DNA of 64,000 bases from Azospirillaceae bacterium. Its GTDB lineage: Bacteria > Pseudomonadota > Alphaproteobacteria > Azospirillales > Azospirillaceae. The notes under the pieces were generated by a model. That model made no database searches. It saw nothing but the letters and a program-made list of their open reading frames with translations, and had not been told where the DNA came from. The stretch is from NCBI GenBank assembly GCA_031291675.1, contig JARLIO010000036.1:25476-89475 (forward strand), read 5' to 3'. Positions within the stretch are counted from its first letter, which is position 1. Each line of letters opens with the position of its first letter. Shown piece after piece: positions 25,411-35,623 of the stretch. The position numbers were made by a program, and so were the translations under genes.

Positions 25411-26523
25411 ATGCATTGCACAGAGAATATGACCCGTCAAAGCCGTGGGCGTTCCGGCACGGCCAGCCTGACAAGGGCCGCCTTGGTTCTGGCCCTGGCG
25501 GGAGCGCCGTTGTTGGCGCACGCCGCGGACGGGGTTGCCACGGGCGACACCTCGGCCAAAAAAATCGCGTTCAGCAACTCCTACGCCGGAAATTCTTTCC
25601 GTCAGGTGATGGTCAAAAGCTGGCAGGAGGTCACTGCCGCCGCCGCGAAGGATCATTTGATCGCGGATGCGACCGTGGTCAGCGCCAACAATTCCGTGAC
25701 CGAACAGGCGTCGCAAATCCAGAACATGATCCTGCAGGGCTATGACGCCATCGTCATCCTGGCCGGATCCGATACGGCGTTGAACGGCGTCGTCAAGGAC
25801 GCCTGCGCCGCAGGCATCACCGTGGTTTCCTTCGCCGGCATTGTCACCGAGGATTGCGCCTACAAGGTCAACTACGATTGGGCCGCGATGGGCAAAATCG
25901 AGGTTGATTTCCTTGCCAAGAAGTTGAATGGCAAGGGCAATCTGTTGGAAATCCGCGGCATTGCCGGTGATTCCACCGATGCCGACATCAGCAATGGCAT
26001 CCACGCCGCGGACAAGGCCTGGCCCGATCTCAAGATCGTCAACACGGTCTATGGCCAGTGGACCGCGACCGTGGCCCAGAAGGAAGTGGCGGGCGTGCTG
26101 CCGTCCCTGCCCAAGATCGACGGCATCGTGACCCAGGGCGGCGATGGCTATGGCGCCGCGATGGCCTTCAAGGCCTCCGGTCGGCCGCTGCCGCTGATCA
26201 TCATGGGCGCCCGCCAGGATGAGCTGGCGCTGTGGAAAAGCGAACACCAGGCCAATGGCTACGAGACCATTTCGGTTTCGGCGACGCCCAGCGTGTCGCA
26301 GGTCGCCTTCTGGGTCGCGCAGCAGATCCTCGCCGGCAAGGAGGTGCCGAAATATGTCGAGGTTCCGCTGTTGCAGATCGACCAGTCCGGTCTCGACGCC
26401 TGGTTGGCGAAGGTTCCCGAAGGCGGCGCCGCCAACCCGTTCTACACCCGGGAACTGGTGACGCAGATGATCGACGCCAACATCCATCACACCGCGTTGC
26501 CCCCGATCCCGGCACCGAAGTAA
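25411..26523 (+). CDS. Sugar-type ABC transporter periplasmic binding protein
   Basis: 370 residues from ATG 25411, with AAGGGGAG ten bases upstream. Signal peptide of about 40 residues (LTRAALVLALAGAPLLAHA, cleavage likely before ADG). The mature part has a type I periplasmic-binding fold of the ribose/LacI class: KKIAFSNSYAGNSFRQ, QASQIQNMILQGYDAIVI, and CAAGITVVSFAG. The genome context (uxuA, reductase, dehydrogenase) suggests an aldonate or hexuronate-like ligand rather than ribose. A stable stem-loop separates it from the ATPase, typical for excess production of the binding protein. Confidence 0.92.
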   Translation: MHCTENMTRQSRGRSGTASLTRAALVLALAGAPLLAHAADGVATGDTSAKKIAFSNSYAGNSFRQVMVKSWQEVTAAAAKDHLIADATVVSANNSVTEQASQIQNMILQGYDAIVILAGSDTALNGVVKDACAAGITVVSFAGIVTEDCAYKVNYDWAAMGKIEVDFLAKKLNGKGNLLEIRGIAGDSTDADISNGIHAADKAWPDLKIVNTVYGQWTATVAQKEVAGVLPSLPKIDGIVTQGGDGYGAAMAFKASGRPLPLIIMGARQDELALWKSEHQANGYETISVSATPSVSQVAFWVAQQILAGKEVPKYVEVPLLQIDQSGLDAWLAKVPEGGAANPFYTRELVTQMIDANIHHTALPPIPAPK

Positions 26524-26566
26524 GACCGGTCCGGGGTTCGCAAGAACCGAAGCCGAAGTGGCATCC

Positions 26567-26601
26567 GATCGCAACGGTCATTCCGCCTGACCGTTGCGAT
26601 C
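26567..26601 (+). terminator. Stem-loop between binding protein and ATPase (attenuator)
   Basis: A perfect 14-bp inverted repeat (GATCGCAACGGTCA and its complement) with a 7-base loop. It would stabilise the upstream message or terminate part of the transcripts, lowering ATPase relative to binding protein. Confidence 0.7.
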
Positions 26602-26648
26602 AACGGATGGCTGCAGCATGAAACCCAAGGTTTTCGCGGAGGGTGGCG

Positions 26649-28115
26649 ATGGTGCCGGGCGATCTGATCGCGATGGACTCTATTCGAAAGGCGTTCGGCG
26701 CCGTTCATGCGCTCGCCGGGGTTGACTTTCATGTCGATCGCGGCGAAGTGGTCGGCCTGATCGGCCACAATGGTGCAGGCAAGTCGACTTTGATGAATGT
26801 GTTGTTCGGCACCACGCAACGCGATAGCGGCCGATTCCACATCGCCGGTCGCGAGATCGCGGGCGCGTTCACGCCGCACCAGGCGCATGAGGCCGGGATC
26901 CGCTGCGTGTTCCAGGAACTGTCACTGTGTGAAAACCTCGATGTGGTCGAAAACACCCGGATCCTGCATCGGTCGCTGCAGGGCATCGGCTGGCGTCGCC
27001 GGGCCCGACGGTTGATCGCCGACCAGCTCGACGCCATCTTTCCGGGCCATGGCATCGCATTGAAGGCGCGGATCGCCGATCTGCCGATCGGCGCCCGCCA
27101 GATGGTGGAGATCGCCCGGGCCTTCACAGTGACCGACGCGCCCTTGCGCTGCGTCATTCTCGACGAGCCGACCTCGTCGCTGGGGCATGAGGCGACGCGC
27201 CAATTCCTCGCTTTCGTCCGGCAGGCCGCCGGGCAGGGGGTCGCCGCCATTGTCATTTCGCATCGGCTCGATGAAATTCTGAATGTCTGTGATCGTGTTG
27301 TCGTGATGGTCGACGGCCGGGTCGTGGCCCAACAGCGCAGCGAAGGCCTGACCCGGCCTGACCTGGTGGCGATGATGGGCAGCATCGAGGTCCCGCGCGC
27401 CGTCGCGAAGGCCCGGGACGGCAGCCACGACCAGACCCGCGACCGCGTGATCGACGCCCCGGGCCGGGACGCCCATGATTTGCCGATCCATCTGGCCCCG
27501 GGCGAGATCATCGGGTTTGCCGGGCTCGATGGCCATGGTCAGCGCGAGCGGATGCGCGCCTTGTTCCATGCCGGCCTCAAGGCCAGCCGGGACCGCCACC
27601 GGCCGGCGGTCGCCTATGTCGCAGGCGACCGTCAGACCGAGGGCGTCTTTCGGATCTGGTCGATCGCCGACAATCTGACGATTGGAACCCTGCCGTCACT
27701 GTGCCGCGGACCGCTGATTTCAGCCGCGGCGAGCCGAAGCCTCGTCGAGGGTTGGATGGCGCGGATGAAAGTCAAAACCGACAGCGCGGATCGGCCGATC
27801 CTCAGCCTCAGCGGTGGCAATCAGCAAAAAGTGCTGTTCGCCCGCGCCCTGGCCTCCGACGCCCGCACCGTGTTTCTCGATGACCCGATGCGGGGCGTCG
27901 ATGTCGGCACGAAAGTTGAGGTCTATCGGCTGATTCGTGCGGAAGCGGCCCAAGGGCGTTCCTTCGTCTGGTACGCCACCGAGCTCGACGAGCTGACCAA
28001 TTGCGACCGGATCTATGTGTTCCGCGAGGGCCGCGCCGTCGAACATCTGGAAGGTACGGACATTCGTCAGGACCGCATTCTTGCGGCCTCGTTCGGAGGA
28101 ATGGTGAATGCCTGA
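26649..28115 (+). CDS. Sugar ABC importer ATPase (two nucleotide-binding domains)
   Basis: 488 residues from ATG 26649, with GGAGGG five bases upstream. The first domain has Walker A GHNGAGKST, a degenerate signature (LPIGARQMVEIARA) and Walker B VILDEPTSSLG. The second domain has a degenerate Walker A (FAGLDGHGQRERM), signature LSGGNQQKV and FLDDPMRGVDVG. This RbsA/MglA arrangement belongs to the CUT2 importer class. Its stop overlaps the next permease start by eight bases. Confidence 0.95.
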   Translation: MVPGDLIAMDSIRKAFGAVHALAGVDFHVDRGEVVGLIGHNGAGKSTLMNVLFGTTQRDSGRFHIAGREIAGAFTPHQAHEAGIRCVFQELSLCENLDVVENTRILHRSLQGIGWRRRARRLIADQLDAIFPGHGIALKARIADLPIGARQMVEIARAFTVTDAPLRCVILDEPTSSLGHEATRQFLAFVRQAAGQGVAAIVISHRLDEILNVCDRVVVMVDGRVVAQQRSEGLTRPDLVAMMGSIEVPRAVAKARDGSHDQTRDRVIDAPGRDAHDLPIHLAPGEIIGFAGLDGHGQRERMRALFHAGLKASRDRHRPAVAYVAGDRQTEGVFRIWSIADNLTIGTLPSLCRGPLISAAASRSLVEGWMARMKVKTDSADRPILSLSGGNQQKVLFARALASDARTVFLDDPMRGVDVGTKVEVYRLIRAEAAQGRSFVWYATELDELTNCDRIYVFREGRAVEHLEGTDIRQDRILAASFGGMVNA

Positions 28116-29073
28116 GGCTGCGATCCTGAATTCCGGCAGCCACAGCCTGTGGCCGCGCCGTGAAACCCTTGAGACCGCCCTGCCATTCCTGGCGCTGCTG
28201 GTCATGCTCGGCATTATCTTCGCGGTGCGGCCGACGGTCTTCAGCTATTTCGGCCTGACGCTGCTGTTCAAGCTGGCGATTCCCTTGATGTTTGCGGCTT
28301 TGTCGCAGATGTTGATCATCAATCTGGGCGAAATTGATCTGTCGAATGGCGCCTTTGTCGGCCTTGTGACCTGTATTGTCGCGGTTTATCTGGAAAAGGC
28401 GCCGGGACACGCGGTGCTGTTGCTGGTCGGTACGGTGCTGGTGTATGTCGCGGTCGGCTGGCTGATTTCGGTGCGCAAGCTGCCGTCGATCGTCGTGACC
28501 CTGGGAATGTCTTTTGTCTGGCTGGGCTGCGCGATCATCATTCTGCCGGCGCCCGGCGGTCATTCGCCCGCCTGGCTGATCGATGCCATGCGCTGGAAGC
28601 CGCCGCTGATGCCGCTGCCGTTGTGGACGGCCCTGGGGATCGCGGTCATTGGCCATTGGGCCTTGAAATCATCGTCCTACGGCATCGTGCTGCGTGGCGC
28701 CGGGGCCAATCCCAAATCCGTGGCCCGCGCCGGCTGGTCGCTGGTGAAAGCGCGGCTGCTGCTCTATGCCGGCGCCGCCCTGCTGGCGGTGATCGCCGGC
28801 TTGTTCCTGTCTGGGATCACCACCTCCGGTGATCCCAATGTCGCACCCGGCTACACCATGCTGGGTGTCGGCGCGGTGATCCTCGGCGGCGGGACCTTCA
28901 ATGGCGGCGTCGTGTCGCCGATTGGAACCGTCGTCGGCGCGCTGACGCTGTCCTTGGCATCCTCTGTGCTCAGTTTTCTGCAGGTCGCCCCGGTCTGGCA
29001 AATCGGCGCCCAGGGACTGATCCTTTTTCTGGTGCTGGCGGGTCGGGTCCTGATCGGCGGGAGGCGGCTATGA
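28108..29073 (+). CDS. Sugar ABC importer permease 1 (RbsC-like)
   Basis: 321 residues, about 9-10 membrane helices. The CUT2 permease motif (MLIINLGEIDLSNGAFVGL) and the C-terminal block (GYTMLGVGAVILGGGTFNGG) are present. It overlaps both neighbours (eight and four bases), so translation is coupled. It would form a heterodimer with the following permease. Confidence 0.93.
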   Translation: MPEAAILNSGSHSLWPRRETLETALPFLALLVMLGIIFAVRPTVFSYFGLTLLFKLAIPLMFAALSQMLIINLGEIDLSNGAFVGLVTCIVAVYLEKAPGHAVLLLVGTVLVYVAVGWLISVRKLPSIVVTLGMSFVWLGCAIIILPAPGGHSPAWLIDAMRWKPPLMPLPLWTALGIAVIGHWALKSSSYGIVLRGAGANPKSVARAGWSLVKARLLLYAGAALLAVIAGLFLSGITTSGDPNVAPGYTMLGVGAVILGGGTFNGGVVSPIGTVVGALTLSLASSVLSFLQVAPVWQIGAQGLILFLVLAGRVLIGGRRL

Positions 29074-30068
29074 TTGTTCCGGACACCGTGCCGCGCGGCA
29101 CCGGCCAGCCTTTGAAGGGTTCCCTGAAAATCCTGAGCCGGCTCCGCGGTGCCCGTGGCGCGTTGGGTTTCGCCGTCGCCGCCCTGTTGTGGATCGCCAC
29201 CTTCGCCTATGCCGGCGGCCAGGGTGCCGGTGCGACCCTGAGCACCGCATTGGCCTTTGCGGCCTTTGGCGTGATCGTCGGCACGGGGCAAATGCTGGTG
29301 ATCGCATCGGGTTCAGGCAATTTCGATCTGTCGATTCCGTCGGTGATGACCTTGGCGGCCTATATTTCGATGGGTCTGATGCACGGCCAGGACTATCGGC
29401 TTGCCGGTGGCTTCGCGGTCGCGTTGGCGGTCGGGGCCGTTGCCGGCGCCCTCAATTTCCTGGCCATTGCCGCGTTGCGCCTGCCGCCCATGATCGCGAC
29501 GCTGGCCTGGAGTTTCGTGTTCCAGTCCCTGGCGATGAATCTCGGCGGCGAAGCGACGATCAAGCCGCCGGCCTTGTTGTCGGAATTCACCGTGTTCCGC
29601 CTGGGCGGCGTCCAGGTGATGCCGTTGTTCGTGATGGCTATGACCGCGGTCATGGCGGTTGTGGTCAAGCGGACGGTCTTTGGCCGCCACCTGTTGGCGA
29701 TTGGCCAGAGCGAGCGTGGCGCCCGTCTGGCCGGCATCCATGTGACCCGGGTCCGGTTGTACAGCTACATGCTGTGCGGCATCGCCGCCGCGGTGGCCGG
29801 GTTCCTGCTATCGGGCTTCACCGGCGGCGCCGCGCTCAACATGGGCGACACCTACATGATGGAATCGGTCGCCGTCGTGGTCCTGGGCGGTGCCAGCGTG
29901 GCCGGCGGCGAGGCCAACCCGATCGGCATTTGGGGTGCGGCACTGTTTTTCAATCTGCTGGCGATTCTGCTCAACACATTTGGGCTTGATGCCGGGGTGC
30001 GCCTGCTGTTGACGGGCATCATGGTCGTTCTGATCGTCGCCGTGGCGCCGCGCACCGCCGGTGATTGA
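29070..30068 (+). CDS. Sugar ABC importer permease 2 (RbsC-like)
   Basis: 332 residues, hydrophobic throughout, with the same motifs as permease 1: MLVIASGSGNFDLSIPSVMTLA and YMMESVAVVVLGGASVAGGEA. GGGAGG precedes the ATGA-coupled start. It is the last transport gene of the group. A short tandem of TTGATCAGGG-like units follows the stop (30063-30090). Confidence 0.93.
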   Translation: MIVPDTVPRGTGQPLKGSLKILSRLRGARGALGFAVAALLWIATFAYAGGQGAGATLSTALAFAAFGVIVGTGQMLVIASGSGNFDLSIPSVMTLAAYISMGLMHGQDYRLAGGFAVALAVGAVAGALNFLAIAALRLPPMIATLAWSFVFQSLAMNLGGEATIKPPALLSEFTVFRLGGVQVMPLFVMAMTAVMAVVVKRTVFGRHLLAIGQSERGARLAGIHVTRVRLYSYMLCGIAAAVAGFLLSGFTGGAALNMGDTYMMESVAVVVLGGASVAGGEANPIGIWGAALFFNLLAILLNTFGLDAGVRLLLTGIMVVLIVAVAPRTAGD

Positions 30069-30115
30069 TCAGGGTCGATTGATCAGGGGCCATTGATTCA
30101 GAGAAGAGGTCATTC

Positions 30116-30865
30116 ATGTCATCCACCATGCTTTCGGAACCAGGGACGCCGGCGGCGGTGACCGCGCTTCTCAACCAGTTTGCGGCCTTTCGCGCGATTG
30201 ACCTCACCCATCGGATGGAACCCGGGATGCCGACCTGGCCGACGCATCCCGCCTTCCGCCATCCGCTGCTGGAAAGCTATGCCCAGGGCGACGTCAGTTG
30301 TCACTACGGCATCACCTGTGGCGAGCACACCGGGACCCATCTGGACGCGCCGCGCCATTTTATCGACGCCGCGGCCGGCGGCTGGTCGATCGACGAGGCG
30401 CTGATCGACCAGTTCCTGGGCCGAATCCTGGTCATTGACGGTACCGCGATCGCGCCCGATGGCGTCCTGGGCGCCGCCGATGTCGAGGCCTGGGAAGCGG
30501 CGCATGGCGCCATCGCGGCTGGTGACGCCGTGTTCATTCATTTCGGTTGGGATCGGTTCTGGTCGACGCCGGCGACCCATGACGCCGTCCTGGCCGATTG
30601 GCCCGGTCTGTCGGTGGAGGCCTGTGCCCTGCTGGTGGCGCGCAAGATCCGTCTGGCCGGCAGCGACTGCCTGTCGCTGGATCGCTTCAGCAGCGTTGAT
30701 TACCCGGCGCACCGCGCGTTGCTTGGCAACGGCATTATGATCGGCGAGAATTTCGCCAGCCTGGGCGAATTGCCGCCGATTTGTTTCGGCGCTATCATGC
30801 CGTTGCCGATCGCGCAGGGATCCGGCTCGCCGGTGCGCGCTATTGCGTTTGTGCCGCGCGACTGA
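30116..30865 (+). CDS. Cyclase-family / kynurenine-formamidase-like metal hydrolase
   Basis: 249 residues. The family metal motif is clear, HTGTHLDAPRHF near residue 75, preceded by DLTHRMEPGMPTWP and followed by DSVDY-like SVDYPAHRALL and IGENFASL. Members hydrolyse N-formylkynurenine, lactones, isatin or act in polyketide cyclisation. Fifty bases after the importer it most likely belongs to that operon, where a lactonase or amide hydrolase on the imported compound would make sense. No kynurenine genes are nearby. AGAAGAGG precedes ATG 30116. Confidence 0.85.
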   Translation: MSSTMLSEPGTPAAVTALLNQFAAFRAIDLTHRMEPGMPTWPTHPAFRHPLLESYAQGDVSCHYGITCGEHTGTHLDAPRHFIDAAAGGWSIDEALIDQFLGRILVIDGTAIAPDGVLGAADVEAWEAAHGAIAAGDAVFIHFGWDRFWSTPATHDAVLADWPGLSVEACALLVARKIRLAGSDCLSLDRFSSVDYPAHRALLGNGIMIGENFASLGELPPICFGAIMPLPIAQGSGSPVRAIAFVPRD

Positions 30866-31009
30866 GCCTGTGCCACGGACCCGGCGGGTGTGCCGCGTCG
30901 GTGGTGTGTACAAATTCCCCTAAACCCCATCCCATCCGACTGTTTCGGGGGGCTAACCCCCAGCCTGGAACGCGTCGTGATGGGACCGTATTTTCAGGAC
31001 AGGAACGCG

Positions 31010-33400
31010 ATGCGTGTCACGAGAGTCATCGAAGATCGTTCGATCACAACCAAGATCGGCATGGCCGTGACCGCATTGGCGATGCTGGCGGCGCTGATGT
31101 CGCTGGTGGGTTTTCAGGGCATGAACCGCGTGGGACAGGCTGTCGAAACGACCGGGCGATCCGCCGATATTCTGGCCGCGGTCGATGGTGCGGCGCAAGC
31201 CGAGGAACATTTCATCGCCACCCATGATCCGGCCGGCCTCGACGGCGCCAGCGCCCGGATCGATCAGGCCCGGAGCGACCTGGATCAGTTGACAAATCTC
31301 GCGGCGGCGGACCGCGCGGCGCTGGCCGACAGCCTGCAACGCTTCGTCACGGTGATTGAAGCCCTGAAAGGAACCGCCGTCGCCGCCGATGCCGCGGTCG
31401 CCAACATGGCGACGGTCTATCCGCTGATCCAGCAGGCGGCGATCGCGATCGAGCAGATCATCGCAACCCGCCAGAAGGATCTGAGCGCGCAGACCGAGGC
31501 GAATGCCATCCGTCTCAAGGCACTCCAGGACGCCGGACGGACCCTGGCGGTGATCCGCGACAGCACGCGCCGGATTGGCATCAGTGTCGGCCGCAGCGCC
31601 CTTGATCGCGCGAACGACATCACCGATATTGCCCGCAACGCCGCCGCGGCGCTGACCCCCATCCTTGCGGAGCTGGCGCCGGCCCTCGACACGCCGGAAT
31701 GGCAGGCGGCCTTGGCGCCGTTGACCGGGCAGGTTGCCACGATCCGCGGCAGCATCGACGCGATGGCGGCGACCGCGACCGATACCGGCGGGGTGGAACC
31801 GGCGGTTGCGGTGCTGACCCAGCTTGATGCCCTGATTGAAACCGTGGGCGGATTGGAACGGCTGATCACGACGGCGACCGAAGGCGCCAGCAAGGCCCAG
31901 GGTGATACCCAGGCCGCGCTCAATCTGTTGCGCAACACCGCCGATCTTTCCAAAAGGTTTGGGGAGCGCGTCGCCAGCCTGAATGCCCAAACCCTGACCT
32001 TCCGCCTGTCACCCAGTGCCGAGGCGGCGAAGCCTGTTGGTGCGCTCCTGGATGAAATCAGCCGGTTCTCCCGGATTTTGCCTGTGACCGGAACGACCAA
32101 GGTTGCGGATCTGGCGACGCAATATCGTGCGGCCTTTGCGACGATCCTGTCCGCGACGGATGACTTCATCAAGGCCCGCGATCAGGCCCGGGAGGTGGCG
32201 GCCACCGCCGGTGCCACCGTCGCGACGTTCGTCGGCGAGGAGCGCGCCCGCGCGGCCGCCAACCGTCACCGCAGCACAGTGACCCTGGCCACCGCCTGCG
32301 CCCTGGCCCTGGTGCTGGCCCTGTTGATCGCCGCTTCGGCCTCGCGCCTGATCGCGCGCCCGATCCTCAACCTGACAATCGCGATGCGCCGTCTCGCGGC
32401 CGGCGATGTCGAGGGATCGGTCACCGGGGTTGAGCGCCGTGATGAGATCGGCACGATGTCCCAGGCCGTCAAAGTGTTCCAGGACAATGCGATCCGGGTC
32501 CGCGCGCTGGAAACCGAAGCCGAACAGGAACGGAGCCGCAGCGCGCGGGAGCGCAAGGCGGCTTTGGCGACGCTGGCCGATGGCTTCGACCGCTCGGTCG
32601 GCACGATCATCGCCACGGTCTCGGCCGCGGCGGCCGCGTTGCAGGATTCGGTGCTGAGCATGGCCGATACCGCGACGCTGACGATCCGCGAAAGCAGCGC
32701 GATGACCGAGGCAGCCAGCAAAACCGCCGCCAATGTCGAAACCGTGGCGGCGGCGTCCGAGGAATTGTCGGCGTCGATCGGCGAGATCGGACGCCAGGTC
32801 AACCAGGCCGCCGCGATCGCGCGCCAGGCCGTCGATACGACCGGGCAAACGCTGCAAGCGGTCGATACGTTGGCCACCGACGCCCAGCAGATCAATGAAA
32901 TCATCAAGCTGATTTCCGATATCGCGGCTCAGACCAACCTGTTGGCCCTGAACGCGGCGATCGAGGCGGCGCGCGCCGGGGAAAGCGGCAAGGGCTTCGC
33001 CGTGGTCGCATCCGAGGTCAAGATTCTGGCGACCCGGACCGCGAAGGCGACCGACGAGATTGCGGCGCAGATCCGCGGCATCCAGACGGCGACCGATGGC
33101 ACCGTCGCGGATATCCGCCGCATCGCCACGACGATCACCCAGATCGCCGAAACCCAGAGCGCGATCGCCGCCGCGGTCGAACAGCAGCATGCGGCGACCG
33201 CCGAGATCTCGCGCAATGCGGTGGAGGCGTCACGCAGCACCGCGGGGATCAATGAGACGATCCGCGTGGTTAGCAACGCGGCGCGAACCACGGGAACCGC
33301 GGCCGAGCAGGTCCGCGACGTGGCGCGCGATGTCGCCCGGCAGTCGGAGTCCCTGCGCGGCGAGGTTGGCAACTTCCTGGCCGATGTCCGGGCCGGGTAG
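31010..33400 (+). CDS. Methyl-accepting chemotaxis protein
   Basis: 796 residues from ATG 31010 (AGGACAGGA upstream; the frame extends to 30890). A first membrane helix lies near 14-36 and a long helical periplasmic sensor near 40-420 (rich in Ala, Gln and Asp, four-helix or HBM-like). The second membrane helix is [20 protein letters not shown] (about 424-446). HAMP ([23 protein letters not shown]) precedes a signalling hairpin with the conserved tip [20 protein letters not shown]. It ends without a CheR-docking pentapeptide. Proximity to the sugar-acid operon suggests, but does not show, that it senses the same compounds. Confidence 0.93.
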   Translation: MRVTRVIEDRSITTKIGMAVTALAMLAALMSLVGFQGMNRVGQAVETTGRSADILAAVDGAAQAEEHFIATHDPAGLDGASARIDQARSDLDQLTNLAAADRAALADSLQRFVTVIEALKGTAVAADAAVANMATVYPLIQQAAIAIEQIIATRQKDLSAQTEANAIRLKALQDAGRTLAVIRDSTRRIGISVGRSALDRANDITDIARNAAAALTPILAELAPALDTPEWQAALAPLTGQVATIRGSIDAMAATATDTGGVEPAVAVLTQLDALIETVGGLERLITTATEGASKAQGDTQAALNLLRNTADLSKRFGERVASLNAQTLTFRLSPSAEAAKPVGALLDEISRFSRILPVTGTTKVADLATQYRAAFATILSATDDFIKARDQAREVAATAGATVATFVGEERARAAANRHRSTVTLATACALALVLALLIAASASRLIARPILNLTIAMRRLAAGDVEGSVTGVERRDEIGTMSQAVKVFQDNAIRVRALETEAEQERSRSARERKAALATLADGFDRSVGTIIATVSAAAAALQDSVLSMADTATLTIRESSAMTEAASKTAANVETVAAASEELSASIGEIGRQVNQAAAIARQAVDTTGQTLQAVDTLATDAQQINEIIKLISDIAAQTNLLALNAAIEAARAGESGKGFAVVASEVKILATRTAKATDEIAAQIRGIQTATDGTVADIRRIATTITQIAETQSAIAAAVEQQHAATAEISRNAVEASRSTAGINETIRVVSNAARTTGTAAEQVRDVARDVARQSESLRGEVGNFLADVRAG

Positions 33401-33461
33401 CGGGCAACGCTTTGGCTTTGGTGCGGGCGGGTGGGCGCCCCGCCAAACCGGGGGCCAATCG

Positions 33462-34223
33462 TCAAGCTTCCGGCGACAGCTCCGCGTGGCCGCCATCGGC
33501 CCGCAATTCCATGCCGGTCGAGAAACTGCTGTCGTCTGAGGCCAGGAACAGCGCAGCGGCCGCAAGTTCTTCCGGCCGTCCCAGCCGCTTCATCGGGGTC
33601 ACGTCCGCCGCGTATTTCCGGAACCTGGCCGCGGCCTCGGGCGTGGGCGAGTTGGTGTCCATGATGGGTGTGTCGACCGGCCCGGGGCTCAGCGTGTTGA
33701 CCCGGATGCCGCGCGACATCAATTCGGTCGCGAAGGTCCGCGCCAGCGAGCGAACCGCAGCCTTGGACGCATTGTAGACGCTCATGCCCCGGTCGCCCCG
33801 GACATTAAGCGATGACGAAACCAGAATGATGGCAGCGTTGTCGTTCAGGATCGGTAACGCCTTCTGCACGGTGAAGAACACGCCGCGAACGTTGAGATCG
33901 AAGATCTTGTCGAACAGCGCGGCCTCGACCACGTCCAGGGGGGCTGCGTCGGCACGACCGGCATTGGCGACGATGATATCCAGCTTGCGGCCGTCTGCTG
34001 CGATCCGCGCGTAAACCGCCTCGATATCCGCGATCTTCGCAAGGTCGCCCCTGATCGACGCGGCACTGGCGCCGATCTCGGCGACCGTTTCCGCAAGTTC
34101 CGCTTCCCGGCGTCCGACGATGTAGACGAAAGCCCCCTCCGCCGCAAAACGACAGGCTATGGCGCGGCCGATTCCGCTGCTTCCGCCCGTGACGATCGCG
34201 ACCTTATTTTGCAACTTTCCCAT
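33462..34223 (-). CDS. Short-chain dehydrogenase/reductase
   Basis: 253 residues from ATG 34223. Classical SDR: cofactor motif VTGGSSGIGRAIA, NAG (VANAGRADAA), catalytic Ser-Tyr-Lys (SSSLNVRGDRGMSVYNASK), and the C-terminal DTPIMDT, FLASDDSSFSTGMEL, and DGGH. The Arg after the first glycine motif (VGRREAEL) hints at NADP preference. It lies downstream of a LysR gene on the same strand with a palindrome between them, so it is a likely LysR target. The substrate is unknown. Confidence 0.94.
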   Translation of the reverse strand: MGKLQNKVAIVTGGSSGIGRAIACRFAAEGAFVYIVGRREAELAETVAEIGASAASIRGDLAKIADIEAVYARIAADGRKLDIIVANAGRADAAPLDVVEAALFDKIFDLNVRGVFFTVQKALPILNDNAAIILVSSSLNVRGDRGMSVYNASKAAVRSLARTFATELMSRGIRVNTLSPGPVDTPIMDTNSPTPEAAARFRKYAADVTPMKRLGRPEELAAAALFLASDDSSFSTGMELRADGGHAELSPEA

Positions 34224-34322
34224 GAACGACCTCTCGCTACCAAGGCACGGACGGCACCGCCCGAACACGGGTCATTTGGGCGCGCCCGCATCGCGATAGG
34301 AGCCGGCCTCAGGCGATAGCAT

Positions 34323-34341
34323 CTATTCCTCGGTGGAATAG
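34323..34341. promoter_or_regulatory. Palindrome in the LysR-SDR interval
   Basis: CTATTCC-N5-GGAATAG is a perfect inverted repeat with the T-N11-A form of LysR-type operators, about 100 bases upstream of the SDR start. Confidence 0.6.
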
Positions 34342-34353
34342 GGTCAGCAAGCG

Positions 34354-35259
34354 TCATCGGATACAAAGGGTCGGTTCGGCCGCGCAAACGGCCTCGAGAT
34401 AGTCGATGAAAACCGCGGCACGTCTTGGCAGCGCGCGGTCGCCCGACCAGACCGCGCTGATCGGAACTTGAATGCACTCATAATCCGTCAGGATCTGGCG
34501 AACGGCACCGGAGATCAGTTCGTCCCTGAACAGCCAGCTCGCGGCGTGGGCGATACCCAGACCGCTCTTCACCGCGGCCCGGGTCAGTTCGACATCATCC
34601 GATTGGATCGGCCCTTTAGGATCGATCGTGACGCGATCGCCTGCCCGACGAAAGCGCCAGGGGCGCGGCTTGCCGTGACGTATCGACGCGATACACGGAT
34701 GCCCCTCAAGCTCGGCCGGCGTCGTCGGCTCACCGTGCCGGCGCAAATATTCTGCCGAAGCAACGACGATCGCCGCGGTCGTGCCGACCTGACGTGAACG
34801 GAGTTCGGAGTCCTCTAGGTCGCCCACGCGGATCGCGACATCGATATGCTCCTCGACCAGATCGACGATCCGCTGGGATACGACGAATTCCAGCGATAAG
34901 CTGGGATAGCGCTCGACGAAGGGCCCCAATTGGGGCAGCAGGTAAGAGGTGGCGAAGCCCGGCGGACAGGTCAGCCGGACCAGTCCGCCGGGCGAGCGCT
35001 CCCGTTCGCTCACCGCGTCCTCCAGCAACTCGAACTCGTCGACGAGCCGCCGGGCGTTATCGTAGTAATGCTGGCCGGCTGCCGTCAGCGCGAGACCGCG
35101 CGACGTGCGCCGCACCAGTTGTGTCCCGAGCCGCCGCTCCAAAGCGGCGATCTGTTTGCTCGTGGTGGATTGCACGATCCCCATCTGTCGAGCCGCTTTC
35201 GAAAAGCTTCCCGCTTCGGCAACCCGAAGGAAGAGCTTCATTGCGTCAATTTTGTCCAT
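34354..35259 (-). CDS. LysR-family transcriptional regulator
   Basis: 301 residues from ATG 35259. The N-terminal winged helix is MKLFLRVAEAGSFSKAARQMGI, STTSKQIAALERRLGTQL, and ligand-binding domain follows (GLVRLTCPPGFATSYLLPQL). It resembles the CrgA/YafC group (VGDLEDSELRSRQVG). The SDR lies directly downstream. It is probably an activator or repressor of that gene via the palindrome at 34323. Confidence 0.93.
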   Translation of the reverse strand: MDKIDAMKLFLRVAEAGSFSKAARQMGIVQSTTSKQIAALERRLGTQLVRRTSRGLALTAAGQHYYDNARRLVDEFELLEDAVSERERSPGGLVRLTCPPGFATSYLLPQLGPFVERYPSLSLEFVVSQRIVDLVEEHIDVAIRVGDLEDSELRSRQVGTTAAIVVASAEYLRRHGEPTTPAELEGHPCIASIRHGKPRPWRFRRAGDRVTIDPKGPIQSDDVELTRAAVKSGLGIAHAASWLFRDELISGAVRQILTDYECIQVPISAVWSGDRALPRRAAVFIDYLEAVCAAEPTLCIR

Positions 35260-35382
35260 GAGCCCCCACCGTGGCACGATTAAACCATCGCGCTCACGGG
35301 CAATACAGCGACAAAAGCCAATGGCCCCGAAAGGCTGCTATCGGGGCTGGCTCGCCAGAAGCCGTCGGAGGGGTAATACCAA

Positions 35383-35415
35383 CAGCCCGCCATGATCTTG
35401 ACTCATGGCGGGCTG
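35383..35415. terminator. Bidirectional-looking stem-loop
   Basis: A perfect 13-bp inverted repeat (CAGCCCGCCATGA and its complement) with a 7-base loop, in the 364-base gap between LysR and the dioxygenase. It lies about 210 bases beyond the dioxygenase stop and could end the biosynthetic transcript. There is no T-run. Nothing else is recognisable in 35260-35623. Confidence 0.5.
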
Positions 35416-35623
35416 GTCCCCGGTCGCGAATTCTTAAAGGGGCGGGACTCCGTGCCCGCCTCGCCGCGGAGCGGCGAACGGTGTCGACCAACGGCAACAG
35501 GATCGGATTGTCACAAGTATAATTGAGCTAATTCCGAGAAGAGGCAGTGGCGCGATGTGTCAAGATCAAAGCGCATTGATATAATACCGGCCCGCGGTGA
35601 AACCAACGCCATCCCGGAACGGT

